Notes under the pieces: generated by a model | What the model was told of the DNA's origin: nothing | What the model saw: the letters and a program-made list of their open reading frames with translations, nothing else | The model's database searches: none | Shown: positions 25,901 through 37,900 of the stretch, piece after piece | How positions within the stretch are numbered: the stretch's first letter is position 1 | Layout of the letters: the number at the start of each line of letters is the position of its first letter | Position numbers and translations under genes: made by a program | DNA from: Ctena decussata | Lineage: Eukaryota > Mollusca > Bivalvia > Lucinida > Lucinidae | Length of the DNA stretch: 64,000 bases | Assembly (NCBI GenBank): GCA_963989385.1 | Contig: OZ022502.1 | Coordinates: 12,759,001 to 12,823,000 of the forward strand | Direction of reading: 5' to 3'

Positions 25901-28900
25901 CTCCAATGGGATTACGTTCTTTTCTTTGGGACTTGGCCTTTGGTTAAAAGGAATACATTGATGGGGATGGTGGAGTTGCTTTTCCAGAATGGGAGGCTAC
26001 TCTTGTGACCTTGCCTGTTTGTTCGCTTTTGCAGTGTGACCCTTTTGATGGGAAGTCTGCTCTGGAGCAAAGGATGGATGAATGACTCATGCTTGACATG
26101 TCCTTTAAACAGTATATCGGCATATCGGGACAACGAAAGGGTGAAAAGGAAAGGTTTTCAAGTTGTTGCACAGTTGGGATGTCTGGATCATATGTTTGCC
26201 ACTTTAACAAAGGCGGACAGCTTTTATGACTTCCTTCTTGCTTGGTTCCCAAAGAGGCATGGCACTTCCTTTTTGGGTCTGCTTTGGAAGAGTAGCGTTT
26301 GCTCAAGTGAATCGGAAAATTCTTTGGGATCTGGCCCTGGGTTGTAGAGGTGGCAGGGATGGGTTGGCTGTATTGGTTCTTCTACAGATTTTTTCACCTT
26401 AACATATACATTTACATAAAAAAGTACACCATACTTTATCATGGTCAGAAAATACATCACTTGTATATATCGGGATATTTTGTGTTGCATTGTATTTTAA
26501 TATACTTGATTTCAATCCTGTAACTGGATTTTAAACCAAACTGAATTGATTCGATTTGATTTTATTTGAGGAAGATGCTAAGCGGCCTATACTCAGAAGA
26601 CTCATTGTGAAAGAAAGGGAGTCAGCAATGGAGTCAGCCACTGAAGCAATGTATAGTACTAAGGAAAATAAACAGACAGACAAATAAACAAAGACGAAGG
26701 TTTCCTCAACTATCCTACGTTCATTGTCAAGACATTATGGGGCCAGATTAAAAAGGCTGTTGTTGTTGTATTTATTTTCCGTACAAGCTCTATCCTACAT
26801 GCCATATAGAGGACAGGAGGGAACATTGCAGATTAGACACATACGCCCGAAACCAGCATACAGTCAACAAACTCTCAAAATCTTTTGGGGTTTAATGTGG
26901 GTTTTGTTATCCTTATGCCGGGCATGATGTATAGGTCAGACACGTATTTCAATGTTGAAGAAGAACCAGAGTTCCTGGAGAAAGAACCATAGCAAGCTTG
27001 CTCGGTAAACAGAAGGAACTAGAAATGTGTCCATAGGACACCGATGCCCCGGCCTAGTGCCCTAAGTAGGATGGCGCCTTGTTTAAGGTACTGGCACTTG
27101 TAGGATAACTAGGTTCACAAAGGCAGACTTCTGTGGTACATGTTTTATTGTTTCCTTGGGCAGATGTATTGTGCTTCTTGGATCAAGATAAGTGTGTGTG
27201 TGTGGGGGGGGGGGGGGGGGGGGGGGGGGGAAGGGGTTTTCATGACTGTGATATGTGATAACATTCTGTATCTTATCACAGAAATGGATACCATGCAACT
27301 TTCCAAAAGAAATAGCCCGGAAACAAGTAACTTTTCAAAAACTAACAAACGGAAACCATTATTGTATGAAATGAAGTCGAAAAAGGGCCATAACTCCCAC
27401 AATGATTGACGGACATTACCCAACATCAAACTTGACCTGTATTTGATGATTATATACCTGTGTATAAAATATGAATTCAATATACCAATGTTTTCAAAAG
27501 ATAATGAGCGGAAACCATTTTTTCATACAAAATGATCTCGAAAAAGGATCATAACTCCCACAATAATTGACGGATTTTACCCAACATCGAATTTGACCTG
27601 TATTTTTTTATGATTATATACCTGTTTTTAAAATATGAATTCAATACACCAATGTTTTTAAAAGATAATGAACAGAAATTATTTTTTTTATACAAAATGG
27701 AGTCGAAAAACAGCCATAACTCCCACAATAATCGACGAATTTTGCCCCACATCGAAATTGACCTGTATTTAATGATTATATATCTGTGTATAAAATATGA
27801 ATTCAATACACCAATGTTTTCAAAGATATATCGAACGGAAACCATTTTTTCATACAAAATAAAGTCGGAAAAGGGCCATAACTCCCACAATAACAGACGG
27901 ATTTTACCCAACATCGAACTTGACCGGTATTTTATGATTATATACCTGTGTAAAAAATATGAATTCAATATACCGATGTTTTCAAAATATATCGAACGGG
28001 AACCATTTCATACAGGACGTACGTACGTACGTACGGACAGCGGTGATACTATATGCCCCCCATTTTAATGGCGGGGGACATAACTAAAACAGACGTAGTC
28101 TTGTCTTTCTTAGGCATCAGAGACCAAGGATCTGCTGTCGCAGGTCTTGACGTTCATTAAGCTGCCTCATGACAATGGTTGTTACACTGTTCAACTGGCA
28201 GCCCAAGTCTTCCTCAGCAATCTGCATCATAAAGAGGGCAGCAATTTAACCGCATTCAATATACTAATAATAAAGACAACAGAGTGGCCTCATCACAATG
28301 GTGCACATATGTCGGCCGAGCATGTACTCAAATAATGACCCTATTGATTTTAGTCTAAGCAGTTTCAGCTCTTACAGGCCAGGATGCGGTCTATTAAAGG
28401 GATCATCCTTAGTAGCGATCTGTTCTAGTTTCAGTGCCGGTCTGATGTTCAGACAAGCACTGGAAGCATGTGGGACTACTGGCATGTGTAGTTTTATGGC
28501 TGGTCGTGGGGTCTGTCTGCATTCAGATGTGTGTGTTGTTCATATTGCTCTTTATTTTCAGGAGATGATTGGTATTTAAGCATTTTACTTTGTTTAAACA
28601 AGTCGCCCAAGGGCAACTATCGCTCACCTGTCAGTATATGCTCAATTTATATAAAATTGGTAGTACTACAGTCCCAGTTGCTAGATACCAAGTTTCAAGG
28701 CAATTGGCCCCGTGGTTCTGGAGAAGAAGATTTTTCAAGGTTTTTGCCATTATATGGGCATGGTGGCCATCTTGGTCATGTGAGTGGACCGAATATATAA
28801 ACTTTGTTTCCCGCTTTGCCTGAAGGCTGCATTTGAAATTAAATTGAAATCTGCCCAGTAGTTTCAGAGGAGAAGTCCTTTAAAAATGTTGACACATTAC

Positions 28901-31900
28901 AGACAAACGACCTTTAGCCAAGATAACTAGATCCATATATGGGCATGGTGGCCATCTTGGTCATGTGACCCAGACCCCGGGTATAAACTTTCGTTCCCCC
29001 ATCCCACTGAGACTCCATATGAAATTTGGCTTCAATCGGCCCAGTGGTTTCAGAGGAGAAGATGTTTGAAAATCATGACGACGGATGGTCCCACAGAATG
29101 ACCTTGACCTTTAGTGACATAATATCTTCATCTGGTCATTTAGTCGACCATGTATACCAAGTATTGTACCTAATACTTAAATAGTTTCTGAGAAATCCAC
29201 TGTTTAAGCGTTTTCCCATATAATAGCCTAACGTACCAAAGTTGACCATCCCGTAAATTAGGTCAAGGTCAACGCAAGATCATGATTTGTATAAAATATG
29301 ATGTGCCCGCATGCCCAATGCTACATACCAAGTTTCAAGGTCATAGGCCTTTTGGTTCTGGAGAAGAAGATTTTTGAAGGGTTTTTACCATATATGGGCA
29401 TGGCGGCCATCTTGGTCATGTGACCTGGACCAAATATATAAACTTTCGTTCCCCAATCCCACTGAGACTCCATATGAAATTTGGCTTCAATCGGCCTAGT
29501 GGTTTCAGAGGAGAAGATGTTTGAAAATCTTGACGACGGATGGTCCGACGGAATGACCTTGACCTTTAGTGACATAATATCTTCATCTGGTCATTTAGTC
29601 GACCATATATACCAAGTATTGTACCTTAGTTAAATAGTTTCTGAGAAATCCACTGTTTAAGCGTTTTCCAATATAAAAGCCTAACATACCAAAGTTGACC
29701 ATGCCGTAAATTAGGTCAAGGTCAACGCAAGGTCATGATTTGTATAAATTATGATGGGCCCGCATGCTCGATGCTTCATACCAAGTTTCAAGGTCATAGG
29801 TCTTTTGGTTCTGGAGTAGAAGATTTTTGAAGGGTTTTTACCAAATATAGGCATGGCGGCCATCTTGGTCATGTGACCTGGACCAAATATATAAACTTTC
29901 GTTCCCCCATCCCACTGAGACTCCATATGAAATTTGGCTTCAATCGGCCCAGTGGTTTCAGAGGAGAAGATGTTTGAAAATCTTGACGACGGATGGTCCG
30001 ACGGAATGACCTTGACCTTTAGTGACATAATATCTTCATCTGGTCATTTAGTCAACCATGTATACCAAGTATTGTACCTTAGACTTAAATAGTTTCTGAG
30101 AAATCCACCGTTTAAGTGTTTTCCCATATAAAAGCCTAACGTACCAAAGTTGACCATGTCATAAATTAGGTCAAGGTCATCACAAGGTCATGATTTATAT
30201 AAATTATGATGGGCCCGCATGCCCGATGCTACATATCAAGTTTCAAGGTCATAGGCCTTTTGGTTCTGGAGAAGAAGATTTTTGAAGGGTTTTTACCATA
30301 TATGGGCGTGGCGGCCATCTTGGTCATGTGACCTGGACCAAATATATAAACTTTCGTTCCCCCATCCTGTTAAGGCTGCACATGAAATTTGGCTTCAATC
30401 CACCCAGTGGTTTCTGAGAAGAAGATGTTTAAAAGTGTGGACGACGCCGACGACGCCGACGCCGACGCCGACGACGGACGACGGACCAAGTCTATACTAT
30501 AAGCTCACCTTCACAGGTGAGCTAAAAACCTGCCATTGTAATTGTATTATAAGTTGCTCTAGCATGATACTTTTAGCCAATAGATACTGTTTAATCCCAA
30601 AATGCCGCGGTATTTTACTATCAAACCGCTCCCATGAAACGCTGTGGTTTTGGTTATTGGTGCTTAATATTTATGTCAGTGTTAATGTTGCAGTGTCATC
30701 AATTTCAATTAATTCACTATATCAAATTAAATTTGTTTATTATTCTGGTCCTCCTGATGGTAGCTATGAGAGATATCCTTTTCAAAGAATATGGTTACCC
30801 CCCCCCCCCCCCACTCCGCCCCAACACCACCATTCCCTCCTCCCTGTCATTTACAATGATAGGCAGGAATGAATAATGATTTTTATTTTTCTAGTGTTTA
30901 TCGAAAATAAAAGGTCTCAATATTGTAATACTTCGAAAAACATCTGATAAATTGAGTTCATTGCTTATATTGAAATTCATTTTCTGTCGTTATTCGGTGA
31001 AAACATTGTTGTGACATTACCAACGTCCTATCAGATTTGAAAGAATAACATTATGTCTGACTAGTGAAATTACTAAGAGCTTTTCAGTAAATGAACAGAA
31101 AATTTAATATTAGCCTATAACAAGCAAAGTATAGCCACAGTTAAAAGGAACGTCTAAGAATTTTGAAGTCTTTTTCATCAGTCATTTGATAGTGCAGTAT
31201 TAAAAGGCGGTTAGATATTTAGATTTGAATTCAGGCTAGGGGTAGTTGATAATCTGATAACTCCGGCAGATTTCCCCTTCTTCAGTGCTGCTACTGTAAT
31301 CTCAACTTCCTCACGTCGGATTGTTGTTGATCTTCTTCTGGGGACTGATTGCAGTCCAGAACCGCATTGTCACCGTAAGTCTCATGGTTGTATAGTTCTG
31401 AGCAATATTCTGTCCATCTGCTGAGAATCTCTTGTTCCTCTGTAAGGCATTTCTCAGACTTGTCCTGGATAGTTGTGGATCTACCATGTTTCTCTGAAGT
31501 TAGATCCTTCACCAGCTAATATGCTTTCTTGCTGTTGTTTTTGTTCAGGCAAGTTTCGATCTCCTCGCACTGACTAGCTATCCAGTCCTCCTTCGCTTTC
31601 TTCATTGACTTCTGAAACCTCGTTTGCTTTCCTGTATTCGCCTGCTCCTCCTGCTTCATACCGCTTCTTCTTCAAATTTCTCCTCTCATCACAGAGGTTG
31701 AGAACATCTCTAGTGACCCAATGCTTTTCCTGCGACGTTCCTTCCCAAGTATCTCAATGGCTGTGTCAGTCACTACTGTATTGTAGGTGGTAATCATGGT
31801 ATCTATTTCAATGTCTTCATCCCTCAGACCAATGAGTGGTGCAAATTTACCACCCATTGTTGCTTGAAAAGTGCATGCCACATCTGGACAAGAGAAATAT

Positions 31901-34900
31901 TTTGAATTAATGTAAGACAGAGTGCTAGTAATCGAGAAAAAACGAAGATTAATTATTCATTGACCTTTGATATTATTGGCTAAATTTTTACATACGCGCA
32001 ATTTGACCAATGGAATCTTGTGAAGTGTGGAACAATATCGAAATTATACAAGGCTGTGCCTCGAAAATATACACATTTGGCCAGTTATTGCCAATACGTG
32101 TTCTTTGCATACAAGATAGGATAAATCACATGGAGAAAATCTACCTTGGCACCACATCAAATGACAAATCTAAAATATTCTTGTCAGTAACCTTTCGACC
32201 TCAGATTTCAAAATGTTAACACTTTCATTAATTTAAATACATGGTATTCTGTTTGTTATTCAGACATGTGCATAGATTAATATCAACACTGTTTGTTTAC
32301 ATCCTGTAGGGGGGCCTATACTGCATACCCGGGCACCATTATTGACGTTTATTTTGACACAGTGGGCAACAAAACAGACCTGTATAACATTGCTTTAGCT
32401 GAAAATAATAATAGGCAACTGTTTTTCAGAATGTTTACCCGTATCATAATTGAGATTTTGAATGTTTGTCATGTAAATCAGTCAAATATCCCTCCACAGA
32501 AACTTGATCGGTGTTACCATAAACATTCCCCTGGGAATTTGCTCTTACTACATAAACAATAGAAAATATCTGTTCAGAAAAGAAACTTGTTTAAAGAACA
32601 TAATGTGCTACAATAATAAACCTGTTTTTGATACATACATCTTACTTTCTCTTAAACTGTATGTTGACTGTATTTCCCCTGCATTTTCTCTTAGGCTATT
32701 GAAATAGCCGATTGTCGTGAAGTACCCCTTTTTGATACCCCCCATATTCACTTGCTTAAAATGATATAATATCTAAACCAAATGCACTAAACAGATGTCA
32801 GTCGCCCATCAAATGTTATTCTGAAGTTGAAATAGCATTGCTATAAGTATTTTGGAAGTTATTGAACAAAATGTCTGGCCAAACAGCGAGTTTTTTTTAG
32901 CGAATTTGACCTTTGACTTTTAATTTGACCTTGACCCTTGAGGTTTATCTCATGTTTTTTCACATGTTTGTAATGGAATGCACTATTAAAGATAAAATGC
33001 AGCTGCTTTACATTCATGACCACAACAAACAGGTGATGAGCACCAATATTCTAAATTGACCCCCTTCAAGGAATGGCGGCCATCTTGGAACGCCATCTTG
33101 GATTTCTCGGTTCGCACAAACGTCACGCAATGGATCCCGACTGTTTTACAAACTTTGGGATATGACAAACATTTTGGTATATAACATTGCTTGTAGTATT
33201 TTTATGACCACCTACCATATGAAATATGTATCTTTTCTGCCCAAAGTCATCCTACTATTCCTGGGTTTTACGAAGCGAGGAAAATTACAAGTAAGTAAAG
33301 TTATGACGGAACAACGTTTATGTCAACTCATCGAGACGATTCATATGGAATGCCACAATGTACAGTTTATTAGAATGATTAAGAAAATATCTCAAATACT
33401 CATCTAGTAGTCCTTATTATCTCATACTCCGTTATGCTGTGCGTATATAATTGTATTAAAATATATATTAGCAGACTTAATTTTTTGCGCTCTTTGCCTA
33501 AACCGCCAATTACGCCAATAGATAGGAAATACAAACTATAAACATTCCATTGTACATACGTTTTTGATGTTGGTTAAGAGTACGGGTTATGCTAAATACC
33601 GCAATGTACCACAAGGTAGCACAAGGTACCGCAAGGTAGCACCAGGTTCCACAGGGTAGGCACAAGGTAAAGCCAAGTAGGCACAAGGTTATACAAGGTA
33701 GGCAAAGCTGCTATAGATACATATGCTACTCAAGTAAATCAAACGCCGCTATAGGGTACCGAATCAAGAAACTGCACTGTCAAACCTTTCTAAAAGTACA
33801 GATGCTCTTGTCATAAGCTCCAAATTCAAATTATCTGCTCTGCATGCCTAAATGGGTTCAAAATAAATTTGTCGAAAAATGCATATCAACAATATCCCGG
33901 CATATGTGCTTTTCAGGCTTGAAAAGAGGATTTCCTCGTCACAAAGGCTGAGGCACAATCTGACGACGTCACAAACTGCTTCAAAAATGTTTATTTTGTC
34001 ATACCTTGCGGTACCTTACAGTCTACCTTGCAGTACCTTGTGCCTACTTTGTGTTACCTTGTGCTACTTTGCGGTATTTGTGTTACTTTGCGGTACCTTG
34101 CGGAATTAAGTATAACCGAGATTAGATGGCAGCAAGTTCACGACAGAATGTGGCGGGTCAGATTTCTATGTCGGCTCAAAAATTGCCCGAGCACTTTTTG
34201 AAGTAGCCAACATCGAAACCTTAGATTTCTGTATGCTTTGTACTATAATACTAGTATATCACATGACAAAATCAAAATGAGAAGGAATTATAAATATCTA
34301 TTTTGAGCATTCCAATGGTCAGGCATCCCCTTCCCTCTGCTTGCCGACTATTCCTTTATGGGCATAAGGCGAGGTTTGTATGGTGACTCTCACAAACAGG
34401 TAAAAGGACGCCGTGCATAGCAATTCAATTTCACCTACAGGTACATGTATGAATTTTCATCCCTGAATAAGTCAAAGACTTCGGAGTTTATTAACCACAT
34501 TTATCCATGTTTACTTGGAATTAAGGATATTACAGAGACCATTTCATCGGCCTTATACATAATATGTTACACTGTACTATCTTAAGTTTATACCGACAAG
34601 CTTCTTCGTAAAATTTAAGACAAGAGGGAAGACAAATTTCATTCATTTCTTTCATTTTGTCCGCAACGCCAGAACCTTTTTTCAACTATCATGAGAGGAG
34701 CTACTCACAGGTAAATTGTTGTCACAGGGTTATCGCAGAGCACCTTCTTTGTCAACTCAAAAGTTCTATGGGAGACACTATTACCTAGTTCAGCCCAACA
34801 ATATAGCTTTTAAGTAACTTATATCCGACCATAAGGCAACGGTCGAAACAGAGATTTGCTTACAGTAACCGACTTTGATTTTCACTAACTGTCCATTTAA

Positions 34901-37900
34901 GACATAAACATGGCGGGTGTTTAATATCAGGCAGTTGATGCGGACTGCTCGCGAGCAACTGATCACACATAGTCAGAGGGTGCATTTTGTGTATCTAAAT
35001 ATTTCAGATTTTTCAATGTTTCTGTAGTTTATGATTCTGTCTCATCATTTTGGTATTTGCACTGCTTCCACTTGGTCAGCCTGTGTTTGCTGTTTCAAGA
35101 ACTAGTCTATCAATCTAAAATGGTAAACCTTTTTTTTAGGCTAGCAAAATGTCTCTTTGGGTTTTTATCTTATGATTGTTATTGTAAAGGCCATGAACAT
35201 GTTCATGCAACGATATTATTTAACACCTGTGAAAAAAAAAAAAAACAAGATCAAAATACTGAAATTTTGATATTGTTTTAGCTTTTAACAACTTTATTAT
35301 TGAGTATGTTATATGTTTATTAACGTTGTCCTCCACAATATAGTTTGAACTAGAAAATGTGTTTATGAAACACTATGCCCCAACTATATGCTTGCCTCTA
35401 AAGAAGGCTCATCCCATAATGTTTGTACCTTTGTACCATAGGCGTCAATGCACTAAATCGAAAAAGGGGCTTAACTCGGTCAAAAGTTTACGATTTATTT
35501 CAGAAGTTAATCACGTCATTTTCACTTTGGGCAATATCTTCCTGCAAAATATCATGATCCTAGTATAAGGGGTCCTCCAGATATTTTGTTCACGAGGTTC
35601 CATAGGCTTACAATGCACTAAGTTGAAAAAGAGGCATAACTTTGTCAAAAATTCACGATTTCTTTTTCAAAAGTTAATCAGGTCATCTAGACCTTGGGCA
35701 ATAAAGTTTGTTGAAAAAGTCAAAATGCCAAAAGTTTCAAAGGGCCATAACCGTTATAACTACTATAAAAATTGACGGAGTTTGTTGGAAAGTTAATCAG
35801 TTCATCTACTCATCATCTCCAATAAGCTATAAAAGTTGAAGCCCATAGCTTACAAACTTTTTACCATATCTTGCTGACAAAGTCAAAATGCGGATATTTT
35901 CAAAGGGCCATAACTCCTTCAAAAATTGTCAGAATTTGTTCATAAGTTATCAGTTCATCTACTCATCATTCCTAATAAGCTGTCAAAGTTTCAAGCCCCT
36001 GGTCCAAATACTTTACAAAATATCTTGCTGACAAAGTCAAAATGCGGAAAATTTCAAAGGGCCGCCGCAACTCCCTAAAACATTGACGGAATTCGTTCAA
36101 AAGTTAATCAGTCCATAAACTCATCATATCCATAAGCTGACAAAGTTTAAAATCCCTAGCTCTTATACATTGTAGTTTTCAAGGAATCTCGTTGACAAAG
36201 TCAAAATGCCATAACTTTTAAAAATCCACAACTCCTTCAAAACTCGACGGAATATGTTCAAAAGTTTATCAGTTCATCTACTTAGCATTCAAAGCCTATC
36301 AAAGTTTCATGCCCCTAGCTTAAATACTTTTTACGATATCTTGCTGACAATGTCAAAATGCGGAAATTTTAAAAGGGCCGTAACTCCCTCAAAAGTTAAC
36401 GGAATTCGTTCAAAAGTTAATCATTTCAGCTACTTATCATCGTCAATAAGCTGACAAAGTTGAAAGTCCCTAGCTTTTACACTTTTTAAGATATCTTGCT
36501 GACAATGTCAAAATGCAAAAAAAAAATTTAAGTGCCATAACTCCTATAAAAACTGATGCAAAACGTAATTGATTCATCTACTCATCACTTCTAATAAGCT
36601 TTCAAAGTTTCAAGCCCCTATCTCTTATACTTTTCAAGATATCTTGCTGACAAAGTCAAAATGCGCAAATTTGCAAAGGACAATTACTCCTTAAAAATAT
36701 AAGAATTCGTTCACAACTTAATCACTTCACATACTCGTTATCAACAATAAGCTGACAAAGTTTAAAGTCCCTAGCTGTTAGACTTTTCAAGATATCTTGT
36801 TGACAAAGTCAAAATGCCAAAATTTTCAAAGGACCATAACGCCTACAAAAATTGACGGAATTTGTTTAAAAGTTAATTTGTACATTTTCTCATTATTTCT
36901 AATAAGCTGTCAAAGTTTCAAGCTTCTAGCTTAAATCCTTTTTGAGCTATCATGTTGACAAGATTTAATCATGAATTTTTGCAAAGGGGCATATCTCGAA
37001 AAAAGGATATAACTCGGACAAGATAAAAAATAAGGATCTTCTAATTTTTCATGGCGAATCAATATATGAAATTTCAAAACTCTAGCATGCATGGTTCCTA
37101 AGATATGGTATGCGTGACGCACGGACGGACGCACGGACGGACAACCCAGAAGCATTATGCCCCCTCTTCTTCGAAGTTAGGGGCATAATAAATCCACTAT
37201 TTGCTTATTTTCCTATCTACAAATTCACTTAGTTTAATAATGGTGACACAGCTTTAAACACAATCTGAGATTTAATCATTTTGTACGATTGAAAGGCCTT
37301 AGATGACAAAAAAAGAAGAAGAAAAAAAAACACACACAAAAAAACACACACACAAAAGACAGAGAGGGAGAATAAAACCGTCCCGTTATCATGTCAACTA
37401 CCCAGTTGTTTTGGTTTTCGGCGTAAAACCCATACTCTATTCTTACCTACTTTAGTAATAGATCTTGCATTTCTGTTCCTGTCCGGGTACCCTGAAATGT
37501 AATATAATGAATTTTAATTTTCCCCGCATCATTGACTTTTGAAAATGGGAGTACGATACAAAGTAGTAAACTGGTTATAGCGATTCGGATATGGTGCAGA
37601 GGGTCGCAGATTGAAATCCGCGTCGGGCCAACCGGCGACTATAAAACTCTCTCTGTCAACCCAGCAGTAACTCGGCACTTTTTTTTAATTCGGGGATGGT
37701 CTCCGTTTTTCAAAAGCTGTGTCCAAGATTGAGTGGCCTTTAACCCCTCTGCCCCATACGGCCACTCAGCGATAGGAAACCTGTGGTTTTATAGTAAAAA
37801 TGTAGAAATGTCATATGTTCTGAGATCATTCTCCAAGCAGTGATATCATGACATTACATAGATGTTTTATAATAAGGCATTATAACACCTACCCAGCAGG

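Noticed and set aside
25944..26347. Overlapping 120- and 103-codon frames on both strands
   Set aside because: They lie in a diverged direct duplication and carry no domain pattern or splice support.
27549..28068. Open frames of 139 and 152 codons on opposite strands
   Set aside because: They follow the 162 bp period of element B (a multiple of 3), so any open unit repeats as a long ORF.
29321..30028. Minus-strand ORFs starting MSLKVKVIPSDHPS
   Set aside because: The same peptide appears in successive 452 bp units of element C. This is repeat-derived, with no homology I recognise.
35347..37191. Regularly spaced repeats resembling a CRISPR array
   Set aside because: Units of about 155 bp are contiguous with no spacers, and the genome is eukaryotic. 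It is a pearl-type tandem array.
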